64,000 bases of DNA, from assembly GCF_011752815.1 (NCBI RefSeq), contig NZ_VWWV01000002.1, positions 868,001-932,000 of the forward strand. Direction: 5' to 3'. How positions within the stretch are numbered: position 1 is the first letter of the stretch; each line of letters begins with the position of its first letter. The translations under genes and the position numbers were made by a program. The stretch comes from Enterobacter sp. Cy-643 (GTDB taxonomy: Bacteria; Pseudomonadota; Gammaproteobacteria; Enterobacterales; Enterobacteriaceae). Positions 45,269 to 53,518 of this stretch are shown here, piece by piece. The notes beneath the pieces were generated by a model. That model saw only the letters and a program-made list of their open reading frames with translations, made no database searches and had not been told where the DNA came from.

Positions 45269-46495
45269 TTAGCTTTTTGTCATACGCAGCGGGAGCTTGT
45301 TCAGCGTGCGAAGGATCATACTTCGCCGTGACCATTCGGCCTGACCGTCTAACGAAAACGATCCTCTGGCGCAAAGTAACGCGGCCAGGTGCTCAGCCTG
45401 AAGCTGGGCCAGAAGCTGCCCGATACACTGATGTGCCCCAGTGCCAAACCCGAGCTGGCGCTGCGCATTTTTTCTACCCGGAATAAAACGAGAGGCATCT
45501 TCGAAAACAGTTTCATCCCGGTTGGCCGACCCCAGGCACAGCAGAACATTATCCCCGGCGAGCAGCCTGCGGCCGTGCAAAGTCACCGGGACGCCAACCC
45601 TTCTTCTGGCCATCTGTAGCGGCGATTCAAAACGCATGGTTTCGCTGACCACGTCTTTGATCCGGACAGACTGAGTTCGGATCCCAGCCTGAAGTTCTGG
45701 GTACTTCGCCAGCATGAATAACATGTTGCCGCTCAGCGCTTCGCTGGTCTCGCTTCCGCCGATGAGCATAGTGATACAGTCCGTACTGAACCTTTGGGCC
45801 AGCGCCTGCGTGTCCCCGCCGTACCCTTTCAGGAGGCTGCGATAAAAAAGAGAGTCATGCCCTGTCTGGTGTTTCAGGCAGAGCCGACAGAACATCGAAT
45901 CAAGGTTTGAAAGCGCGGTCAGCAACCGCGCCAGGCCCGTACTATCTATCCCGCTGGGATCCAGCAACAGACGAATGGCGCTTTTTTCTTGCGCCACCAC
46001 CCTCTGCTCCCCGGCGGATAAATTCAGCCAGGCGGGAAACAGTTCAGCCCAGAGCGGGGCGGCAATCTGCCCTATGCCGTCGATAAGCCGCTCGTCCGGG
46101 AGCTTTTCAATCAGCATTGTCGCTTTGCTGGCGACAAGCAGGGATAACTCAGCCCAGGCTTCGCCGCTGAGCACGGCCTGTAATGCCTGACGGTGCTCAC
46201 GGTGCACATCGCCGTCTTCAAGCAGCACAATCCCGTACAGGATCGAACGTAACGCCGGGGACAGAATCAGGTCTTGTTTTTCCAGAGCAGCATGCAAATC
46301 TTCGGGGATCCCGGACGAGAGAAAGGTTCTGTCTTTCAGAACCTGGCAGATATCCTGATAGCGCGTCAGCACCCAGGTTCTCCCCAACTTTACAACGGGC
46401 AGATTGATCCGCATATGCTGATAAACAGCATGGAGATTCGTCTGAAAGAATGGCGAACCGGGATTAAAGCGGAGTGTTTTATCCACGCTAACCAT
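45269..46495 (-). CDS. Cytochrome P450
   Basis: The 408-residue protein has all P450 landmarks: C-helix HREHR (98-102), I-helix GGSET (246-250), K-helix ExxR as ETMR (285-288) and the haem-binding loop FGTGAHQCIG with Cys357 as iron ligand. It has no membrane anchor, so it is a soluble, bacterial class enzyme that would need separate ferredoxin and reductase; none is encoded nearby. The catalytic acid usually before the I-helix Thr is Glu249. P450s are uncommon in Enterobacteriaceae. GAGG lies 7 nt before the ATG. Substrate unknown. Confidence 0.9.
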   Translation of the reverse strand: MVSVDKTLRFNPGSPFFQTNLHAVYQHMRINLPVVKLGRTWVLTRYQDICQVLKDRTFLSSGIPEDLHAALEKQDLILSPALRSILYGIVLLEDGDVHREHRQALQAVLSGEAWAELSLLVASKATMLIEKLPDERLIDGIGQIAAPLWAELFPAWLNLSAGEQRVVAQEKSAIRLLLDPSGIDSTGLARLLTALSNLDSMFCRLCLKHQTGHDSLFYRSLLKGYGGDTQALAQRFSTDCITMLIGGSETSEALSGNMLFMLAKYPELQAGIRTQSVRIKDVVSETMRFESPLQMARRRVGVPVTLHGRRLLAGDNVLLCLGSANRDETVFEDASRFIPGRKNAQRQLGFGTGAHQCIGQLLAQLQAEHLAALLCARGSFSLDGQAEWSRRSMILRTLNKLPLRMTKS

Positions 46496-46971
46496 TGATG
46501 ACCTCTTTTCATTCCGTATATATCCGAAATAATTAAAAGGCAGAGTCCAGAGTTAATCACAATCTAATATCCGATCGGTGAAAAATCTGTATTTTAAAAT
46601 CGCTCAAAGAAAGTCTTTAATGTAGATGTTTTTGCCGATAAAAACAAAGCCGACGGCGCACAGCCGTAGGCTCATACCCGGAAATGGGAGAGTCGCGCCT
46701 ACAAATCACGATTTAAAATGTGAAACATGCCTGGTATTGCTCTGCTGTACGATTTTTTAAACCAGCCAAAGTCCTGTTTCAGGATATAAAATCGATTATC
46801 TTAAGCGATCGGAAAGAGCGTTGTTATCTGGAGCCATTCGGTAATAATTATTGTCTATCATGATTGCGTCTGAACGACACCTGCCTGGAAATGAGGTGAT
46901 TCTTTCGGGGCAACAAAATTAATCTCACCAACGCCATCCCACCTCAAATATAAACACAGTGAGTTATCAAC
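46496..46971. other. Intergenic region between the P450 and EAL genes
   Basis: This 476-bp A+T-rich stretch separates divergent genes and should hold both promoters. I see no convincing protein gene. A hairpin GCCGACGGC/GCCGTAGGC (46649-46671; 8 of 9 pairs, loop GCACA) is followed on the minus strand by TTTGTTTTTAT, as in a terminator, but no minus-strand gene precedes it. A small RNA there is possible but unsupported. Confidence 0.35.
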
Positions 46972-48423
46972 ATGTTCAAACGAAAAAAAAGCTCAAGCTT
47001 TTATTATTACATAACAATGGCATTAGTCATTGTTATTTTTATTATCTACACGGCATGGAACAATGATAAAGAGGAGAACAATAAAGCTATAGCCAACAGC
47101 GTGGTGGAAGTGTTGGACAGCGCGTTAAAACGAAATAGCGCAATGGCATTATTTGCCAGTCGCTATATTAACAGTGAGTGTACGCCCGAAACCGTCAGGC
47201 AGCTCAGCCACTACGCCGCATTAAATGGCACACTTCATTCCGTCAACATTGTGAAAGACAACAAATGGCGGTGTTCATCTTTAGAAGGAAGCCACCCCGT
47301 TGATATTGAATTAAAAAATGATAACAACCAATTTCATATAGACCAGGTCACAAAAGATGGCATCGAACTATATCTGGTGTTCTATCCATTTAAAAATGGC
47401 TCGGTGGTCGTGTCGGTGTACAAGTCCTCGCTGGACAGGCTGCTGCAAGCCTTTGCGATGGAGATGAAAATAAATATTGATGCAAGCCTGACGCCTCTAA
47501 GCGGAAGCCACACGCTCGCTTCCGCTGAGTATCCCTTCTGGATTAAGATTGACAGCAACAAAAGATTCTCTTCATTCCTTCGGGACGAATATATCCCATT
47601 AATTATTACACTTCTGTGCTATATCGCAGCGCTGGTAATTTATGCGCAATACCGGCGTCATTCGCCGGTGTTGGCTATCAAACTCGCCATCAAAAATGGC
47701 GAGATGGAACCCTACTATCAGCCTATTGTGGATATTCAAACCGGTTGCATAGTCGGTGCCGAACAGCTGGTCCGATGGTTACCGCACAATCATGACATTA
47801 TTTACCCCAATGAATTTATCCCCATCGCGGAGAAGTATAAAATTGTTAGCAACCTGACCATTGCCTTAATGCATAAAGCCGTCGATGATTTAAAAGAAAT
47901 AAGAATAAAAACGCGGCATTCATTTTACATTACCATTAACGCCTCCCCTACATCCCTGGAGGAAAACGTATTTATTAATAAGTGCATTTCATTTGGAAAA
48001 AAGGTAAAACAGCTTGGCGTGCAACCCTGCATTGAAATCACCGAGCGAGAAAAAAATAATATTCCGGCAGATGTCATTGACCTGTTAATTGCCAATGATA
48101 TTCGTATCATTCTGGATGACTTCGGCACGGGGAACTCTAACTATGAGTCAATTTCAAGGATGAAACCGGCCTGTCTAAAGATTGACAAAATATTTATTGA
48201 TAGCATCGGCACGAAGAGTATTAACGAATCAATACTGAGCCATATCGTTCAATTTTCTCAGGAAGTGGAGATACCGAATGTGGCCGAAGGCATTGAAAAT
48301 ATTACTCAGCACAATGTGCTGAAAGCCATGGGGGTACAATATGGTCAGGGGTACCTGTATGGGAAGCCTGTGCCACTGGATGAATTCATTGCCCAACTAC
48401 AAGGGCCTGGTATGGAACTGTAA
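46972..48423 (+). CDS. CSS-motif/EAL cyclic-di-GMP phosphodiesterase
   Basis: The 483-residue protein has TM1 (about 12-29), a periplasmic domain of about 178 residues with the CSS motif at 101-103 and a further Cys70, TM2 (about 208-227) and a cytoplasmic EAL domain (about 235-478). In E. coli CSS phosphodiesterases the periplasmic cysteines sense disulfide status. The signature reads EQL instead of EAL (residues 264-266), but the catalytic glutamates, the DDFGTG loop, the lysine in LKIDKIF and the GQGYLYGKP end are all present, so activity is likely. It converges on the Ig-like protein cluster with one terminator between them. Confidence 0.87.
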   Translation: MFKRKKSSSFYYYITMALVIVIFIIYTAWNNDKEENNKAIANSVVEVLDSALKRNSAMALFASRYINSECTPETVRQLSHYAALNGTLHSVNIVKDNKWRCSSLEGSHPVDIELKNDNNQFHIDQVTKDGIELYLVFYPFKNGSVVVSVYKSSLDRLLQAFAMEMKINIDASLTPLSGSHTLASAEYPFWIKIDSNKRFSSFLRDEYIPLIITLLCYIAALVIYAQYRRHSPVLAIKLAIKNGEMEPYYQPIVDIQTGCIVGAEQLVRWLPHNHDIIYPNEFIPIAEKYKIVSNLTIALMHKAVDDLKEIRIKTRHSFYITINASPTSLEENVFINKCISFGKKVKQLGVQPCIEITEREKNNIPADVIDLLIANDIRIILDDFGTGNSNYESISRMKPACLKIDKIFIDSIGTKSINESILSHIVQFSQEVEIPNVAEGIENITQHNVLKAMGVQYGQGYLYGKPVPLDEFIAQLQGPGMEL

Positions 48424-48490
48424 GCCACAGACCCGATAAGGGGACTAACGGAGGTTTGTATTCAATACTGATTGCCGTTCAGGCTAATTA

Positions 48491-48526
48491 AAAGCACATA
48501 AAACTAACGTTTTATGTGCTTTTTTT
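48491..48526. terminator. Strong bidirectional terminator between the EAL gene and the Ig-like cluster
   Basis: A perfect 14-bp inverted repeat (48491-48504 and 48509-48522, arm AAAGCACATAAAAC) with a 4-nt loop TAAC, followed by T residues on the plus strand and with T-rich sequence on the minus strand. It serves both convergent transcripts. Confidence 0.88.
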
Positions 48527-48534
48527 GACGCAGA

Positions 48535-49176
48535 TTATTCAGTAAATGTTACGGTAACACTTTCTTCTGCTTCATATTCAGGCATGAGGGCCGTGATGGT
48601 AGTATTTTCTGCCACAGTGTTAGTGAGCGACACCACAACATATCCGCTGCTGTCTGTTTTTTGGACCGCAGGGCTGGTTAATACGGCCTGAGACGATGCA
48701 CTTTCCGTCTTTAAAATCACATAGGCACCAGCAACGGGTACATTGTTGTTTTTAATATTAACATTCAAGCTATTGACCGCTCTCCCATCAGCGACTGCAT
48801 TATCATGCAGTACCGCGGAAGAAACAACAACGCCGCTGGTTGATTCAATTCCAGCCCCGTGGAACGTCATATTCAGTTCATTACGCGCAGTTTCATTATC
48901 ACGGCGCGCAACCGCAATAATTTCGACGTCATTTAGCTCATGGCGCGTGACGCCCACACGACACATGCCACCCTCATCGGTGACCAGGTAAGCAAAAGTA
49001 TCACCGTCATCAAAAACACCTGCGGTGGCGTCACGGATGACCAGCGTCACGTCGGCGTTCTGAAGCAGTTTATTCCCACGATAGACAACGGCGGTTAATG
49101 TACCGCGTTTGCCACCGGCTGGAATAGTGGTATCAATCAGTTCAACACTCAGTGAATCATCATATTTAGCGTTCAT
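48535..49176 (-). CDS. Two-domain bacterial Ig-like (Big_1-type) protein without signal peptide
   Basis: The 213-residue protein consists of two Ig-like domains (about 8-105 and 110-212). Domain 2 shows the family pattern DGRAVNSLNVNIKNNNVPVAGAYVIL... TDSSGYVVVSLTNTVAENTTITA. It starts directly in the first domain with no signal peptide. An AAGGTG site precedes the ATG. It is the last gene of the cluster, 59 bp after the previous one. Function unknown; Ig-like folds usually serve adhesion or as spacers on the cell surface. Confidence 0.8.
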   Translation of the reverse strand: MNAKYDDSLSVELIDTTIPAGGKRGTLTAVVYRGNKLLQNADVTLVIRDATAGVFDDGDTFAYLVTDEGGMCRVGVTRHELNDVEIIAVARRDNETARNELNMTFHGAGIESTSGVVVSSAVLHDNAVADGRAVNSLNVNIKNNNVPVAGAYVILKTESASSQAVLTSPAVQKTDSSGYVVVSLTNTVAENTTITALMPEYEAEESVTVTFTE

Positions 49177-49235
49177 AAAAGCACCTTAAATTAAATGTTA
49201 GCGGTACAATCAGAGCTTAGGTTTATTGCTATCTA

Positions 49236-49916
49236 CTAAAAATCAACAAAAGTCATCTCTACAAGCTGGTAAGTACCTGAGCTTTGTGGGGTAGTCACCA
49301 CTACATTCGCCCCCGACACGGCTTTATCGCTGAGAATATTCACATGGGCGGAGTTATCTGAATTGAGCGTAATTTCGACGTTTTCTCCGGCATTATATCC
49401 AGCCACTTTTAAAGGCGCTGGGACAGAAACGCGGATAGAGGTGATAGGCTGCCGGTAAAGGGCATGATTCTCATCCATCATATAATCCGACTCGGCTTCC
49501 ATCAGCAGATAGATGCTGCACGGGGAAACCCCATCCGCCAGCGCCCCCGTGGTATTGGCAATAGCCAGAATACGGCCATCACCGATCTTATAATCGTTAA
49601 AGATCATATAGCCGGTTACCGTTTCGCTGACATCATCCATATTCTGGATCATGATATTAACCAGACCGGTAGCCGTAGACTGCACCCGAAAACGTTGAAT
49701 ACCGGATGTGGTCATGGTGAACTCATGGGTATTTGTCCCGCTTTCCAGAATAGTGGCGCTGGTCGGGCAGGAGATGCTGACACGGGTACCGGCTGCAGCC
49801 TTAATGTAGCCATAGTTCGCGGATGAAACGTGAATAGAATTATAATCATAGGCAGGAGATCCGCTGGTAGCACGGAATTCAATGCTGCCGGCTTTGCTCA
49901 TTAGTATTTCGTTCAT
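49236..49916 (-). CDS. Stand-alone copy of an unrecognised beta-rich C-terminal module
   Basis: The 226-residue protein is homologous over its whole length to the C-terminal parts of two larger cluster proteins (53519-55597 and 62760-64000). Shared landmarks are PAYDYNSIHV, SATILESG, FRVQSTATG, GRILAIANTTGALADGVSPCSIYL, ITSIRVSVPAPLKVAGY and the final SSGTYQLVEMTF. I do not recognise the domain. No signal peptide; AGAGG precedes the ATG at 49916. As it exists alone here and as a terminal module elsewhere, it is a separate folding unit. Confidence 0.78.
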   Translation of the reverse strand: MNEILMSKAGSIEFRATSGSPAYDYNSIHVSSANYGYIKAAAGTRVSISCPTSATILESGTNTHEFTMTTSGIQRFRVQSTATGLVNIMIQNMDDVSETVTGYMIFNDYKIGDGRILAIANTTGALADGVSPCSIYLLMEAESDYMMDENHALYRQPITSIRVSVPAPLKVAGYNAGENVEITLNSDNSAHVNILSDKAVSGANVVVTTPQSSGTYQLVEMTFVDF

Positions 49917-50020
49917 AGAAAAACCTCTTTATTTCTGATAATAAAATTCACACGACGATTCTCTGCCAGCCATAATGCTGACAGTGAATCCCCACGGATA
50001 TCTAAGTCTTAATTAAATAC

Positions 50021-51667
50021 CTAATCAAATTTCATATTCAATTTTACGGATGGTGCTCGACTAGCAACAACACCGCCAATATTATCTATTGTTAGCGTAA
50101 CTGTTTCCTTTACTGTATTGCGAATAAAAATAGTGTGACTCGCCCCAGGCGGTAAATTTGAGCCCCCAATATTAGAATCCATACCGCGATCACCTATTTT
50201 TGCAGTACTACTTGATGATTCATACTCGAGATGAACTCTTGATTCAATATCATTGTTAGCGCTATCCGCTAACTTAATATAAACTTCATGATAACTTTTC
50301 CCATCAGCAGGGATATCTCCTGAAGTGTTCAGTGATGCAGTGAAGTATTGAGCATAAAGAAATTTAATATTATTAATGGTACAGCTGGCATCCCCTAATT
50401 CCCTCACAGCAACAATACTGTAGGTTGAGCCACTTCTTATTGCATAATTAGCCCGACAGGAGACTTCGCACTGGCCGCGCTCATCCGTTACCGCACTGGT
50501 TTGAGTCAAAAACAGATGACTGGACTGTGAGGTAAAATTAATAACCTCTCCCACGGCAGGCTCGCCATTCCTGAGAAGAGTAAAAAGCACGGTGTTATAA
50601 CGACCACTCATTTCCATATTTGAGGCATAAGAGTCGTTTTTCGTTATTGTGCCTGATAGCACATATTTGACCGGATCCGGCACAACCGCTACCTCAGTGA
50701 AAAAGAGTGGTGCAGAAATTTTCACCTGAGCATCGTCCTGCAATGTGGCAACCAGCGACACCGCTTCCGGAGTCGTATTTGCCACATAAGCCACTACCAA
50801 ACCATTGTGGTCTGTGATTTCTGAGCGACTTCTGAGAATGGCGTTGCCCGAAGCACTTTGCACAACAAAGTTAATTGTTTGCCCGGCAACAGCGCCTCCG
50901 GACTGATTAGTCAATGTAAACGAAATATAATTTACACTTTCCCCGTCAGCCTCCACCCCGTTTCTGAGAATATTGTAGCTAAGGGAATATTCTGTTTTGG
51001 CAAATGTTACTGAGGCTGTGGCGGTGATATTACTATCCTCCACCAGTGTGGCCGTGATACCCACGCTGCCAACGGCGGTATTGGTCACATTGACCTGTGC
51101 CTGGCCGGCCGCATCCGTGATGGCCGTCACCGTGCTTAATTGGGCGCTGCCGCCGCTCAGGCTGAAACGGAGTTCCTTACCTGCCACAGGTTTATTCTGG
51201 TCATTCACCAGGGTGAACAGAACGGTATTCACCGAGAGGCCATCATTCGCCGCATTATCGCGTATCACCTGACCGTGCAGCTGCAGATTTTTATCATCGC
51301 CGCCTTCCACCTCACCAAATACCATCGTGACCGAGCCGCTGGAGGTCACCCCACCCACATAGCAGGTGGCCAGCACCGTCACCTCTCCCGTCCGGATGCT
51401 GGTCACCGGCACCGTGCATGTCCCCAGAATATTGGTGGTGCCGGTATACACGGTGCTGCCGTCGCTGAAGCTGGCGCCGGTTCCCGAGGTAATAAGGAAA
51501 GTGATATTGATACCGCTTAACAGGCTCCCGGCCTGCGAAACGCGGGCCGTAATCACATTGGTCGCCACCCCGTTCGCATCCGCCCCTGAAGTGGTGCTCA
51601 GCGCCAGGTCCGCTCTGACCGATACGTCTTCAGAGGCGCTATCGGTACTTATCGTATTTTCTGACAT
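50021..51667 (-). CDS. Five-domain Big_1-type Ig-like protein (tandem copy B)
   Basis: The 548-residue protein is made of five Ig-like domains (about 12-115, 122-225, 228-330, 337-440, 445-548) with repeated patterns such as ADGESVNYISFTL, TDAAGQAQVNVTNTAVGSVGITATL. It starts MSENTISTDSASED with no signal peptide; AAAGGATG precedes the ATG. It is a paralogue of the next upstream gene: N-terminal domains differ at scattered positions, residues about 224-405 are identical apart from silent change, and the C-terminal domain differs more. Paired cysteines in domains 1 and 4-5 suggest disulfides and hence an extracytoplasmic place. Confidence 0.83.
   Translation of the reverse strand: MSENTISTDSASEDVSVRADLALSTTSGADANGVATNVITARVSQAGSLLSGINITFLITSGTGASFSDGSTVYTGTTNILGTCTVPVTSIRTGEVTVLATCYVGGVTSSGSVTMVFGEVEGGDDKNLQLHGQVIRDNAANDGLSVNTVLFTLVNDQNKPVAGKELRFSLSGGSAQLSTVTAITDAAGQAQVNVTNTAVGSVGITATLVEDSNITATASVTFAKTEYSLSYNILRNGVEADGESVNYISFTLTNQSGGAVAGQTINFVVQSASGNAILRSRSEITDHNGLVVAYVANTTPEAVSLVATLQDDAQVKISAPLFFTEVAVVPDPVKYVLSGTITKNDSYASNMEMSGRYNTVLFTLLRNGEPAVGEVINFTSQSSHLFLTQTSAVTDERGQCEVSCRANYAIRSGSTYSIVAVRELGDASCTINNIKFLYAQYFTASLNTSGDIPADGKSYHEVYIKLADSANNDIESRVHLEYESSSSTAKIGDRGMDSNIGGSNLPPGASHTIFIRNTVKETVTLTIDNIGGVVASRAPSVKLNMKFD
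50457..50999. repeat. Near-identical block shared by the two Ig-like paralogues (copy B)
   Basis: This 543-bp segment matches 52288-52830 base for base except one substitution that I could find by eye (CCTCTCCC against CCTCCCCC), whereas the coding sequence on either side differs at many positions. Such a sharply bounded block suggests recent gene conversion or recombination. Confidence 0.85.
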
Positions 51668-51848
51668 AGTAAATCATCCTTTGGTATTGATTTAAATTTC
51701 GACAGAACATTGTCACGGATTTATTCCGATAATATCTGTCGACTAAATTCTGACTCTTTCACGGTTAAAACATGAATAGTGTTCTATTCACTGCCAGCCA
51801 CAATACTGACAGTGAATTCCCACGGATATTTCATTCTTAATTCAATGC

Positions 51849-53498
51849 CTAACCAAATTTCATATTCAATTTTACGGACGGTGCTCTACCAGCAACAACA
51901 CCGTCAGTATTATTTATTGTTAGCGTAACTGTTTCCTTTACTGTATTGCGAATATAAATAGTGTGACTCGCCCCAGCCGGCAACCTTGAGCCGCCAATAT
52001 TAGAACTAATAACGCTATCACCTATTTTTGCAGTACTACTTGATGATTTATACTCGAGAGAAACTATTGAGAAAACATCATTGTTATCGCTATGAGCTAA
52101 TTTAATATAAACTTCATGATAACTTTTCCCATCAGCAGGGATATCTCCTGAAGTTTTCAGTGATGCACTGAAGAATTGAGCATAAAGGAACTTAATATTC
52201 TCAACGATACAGCTGGTACCCCCTGACTTTCTGGCAGCAATAATGGTGTAGATTGAACCACTCCTATATATTGCATAATCTGCCCGGCAGGAGACTTCGC
52301 ACTGGCCGCGCTCATCCGTTACCGCACTGGTTTGAGTCAAAAACAGATGACTGGACTGTGAGGTAAAATTAATAACCTCCCCCACGGCAGGCTCGCCATT
52401 CCTGAGAAGAGTAAAAAGCACGGTGTTATAACGACCACTCATTTCCATATTTGAGGCATAAGAGTCGTTTTTCGTTATTGTGCCTGATAGCACATATTTG
52501 ACCGGATCCGGCACAACCGCTACCTCAGTGAAAAAGAGTGGTGCAGAAATTTTCACCTGAGCATCGTCCTGCAATGTGGCAACCAGCGACACCGCTTCCG
52601 GAGTCGTATTTGCCACATAAGCCACTACCAAACCATTGTGGTCTGTGATTTCTGAGCGACTTCTGAGAATGGCGTTGCCCGAAGCACTTTGCACAACAAA
52701 GTTAATTGTTTGCCCGGCAACAGCGCCTCCGGACTGATTAGTCAATGTAAACGAAATATAATTTACACTTTCCCCGTCAGCCTCCACCCCGTTTCTGAGA
52801 ATATTGTAGCTAAGGGAATATTCTGTTTTGATAAATGTTACTGAGGCAGTGGCGGTGATAGTGGCATCCTCAACCAGTGTGGCCGTGATGTCCACACTCC
52901 CAACGGCAGTGCTGGTCACATTGACCTGCGCCTGACCGGCCGCATCCGTGATGGCCGTCACCGTGCTTAATTGGGCGCTGCCGCCGCTCAGGCCGAAGCG
53001 GAGTTCCTTATTTGCCACAGGTTTATTCTGATCGTTTAACAGGGTGAAGCGGACAGTATTCACCGAGAGGCCATCGTTCACCGCTTCGTCGCGTATCACC
53101 TGACCGTGCAGCTGCAGATTTTTATCATCACCGCCTTCCACCTCACCAAATACCATCGTGACCGAGCCGCTGGAGGTCACCCCGCCCACATAGCAGGTGG
53201 CCAGCACCGTCACCTCTCCCGTCCGGATGCTGGTCACCGGCACCGTGCATGTCCCCAGAATATTGGTGGTGCCGGTATACACGGTGCTGCCGTCGCTGAA
53301 GCTGGCGCCGGTTCCCGAGGTAATAAGGAAAGTGATATTGATACCGCTTAACAGGCTCCCGGCCTGCGAAACGCGGGCCGTAATCACATTGGTCGCCACC
53401 CCGTTCGCATCTGCCCCGGAAGTGGTGCTCAGCGTCAGGTCAGCTCTGAGCGATATGTCTTCAGAGGCGCTATCGGTACTTATCGTATTTTTCGACAT
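51849..53498 (-). CDS. Five-domain Big_1-type Ig-like protein (tandem copy A)
   Basis: The 549-residue protein has the same five-domain plan as the preceding paralogue at a distance of about 1.83 kb. It starts MSKNTISTDSASED, with AGAAGGGGATT before the ATG and only 20 bp from the upstream stop, leaving no room for a signal peptide. The last domain differs at many residues from its twin, which could alter surface properties. The 181-bp gap after it repeats part of the intergenic sequence found after copy B (CTGCCAGCCA...CACGGATAT), showing that the duplication included the 3' flank. Confidence 0.83.
   Translation of the reverse strand: MSKNTISTDSASEDISLRADLTLSTTSGADANGVATNVITARVSQAGSLLSGINITFLITSGTGASFSDGSTVYTGTTNILGTCTVPVTSIRTGEVTVLATCYVGGVTSSGSVTMVFGEVEGGDDKNLQLHGQVIRDEAVNDGLSVNTVRFTLLNDQNKPVANKELRFGLSGGSAQLSTVTAITDAAGQAQVNVTSTAVGSVDITATLVEDATITATASVTFIKTEYSLSYNILRNGVEADGESVNYISFTLTNQSGGAVAGQTINFVVQSASGNAILRSRSEITDHNGLVVAYVANTTPEAVSLVATLQDDAQVKISAPLFFTEVAVVPDPVKYVLSGTITKNDSYASNMEMSGRYNTVLFTLLRNGEPAVGEVINFTSQSSHLFLTQTSAVTDERGQCEVSCRADYAIYRSGSIYTIIAARKSGGTSCIVENIKFLYAQFFSASLKTSGDIPADGKSYHEVYIKLAHSDNNDVFSIVSLEYKSSSSTAKIGDSVISSNIGGSRLPAGASHTIYIRNTVKETVTLTINNTDGVVAGRAPSVKLNMKFG
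52288..52830. repeat. Near-identical block shared by the two Ig-like paralogues (copy A)
   Basis: Counterpart of 50457-50999 at an offset of 1831 bp. A second, slightly less perfect block covers about 53087-53402 (copy B about 51256-51571), with only a few differences seen. Confidence 0.85.
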
Positions 53499-53518
53499 AG
53501 TAATCCCCTTCTTTGAAT

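Noticed and set aside
50021-53498. Repeats here considered as a CRISPR array or insertion sequence
   Set aside because: The repeats are 1.8-kb coding duplicates without short spacers, terminal inverted repeats or a transposase.
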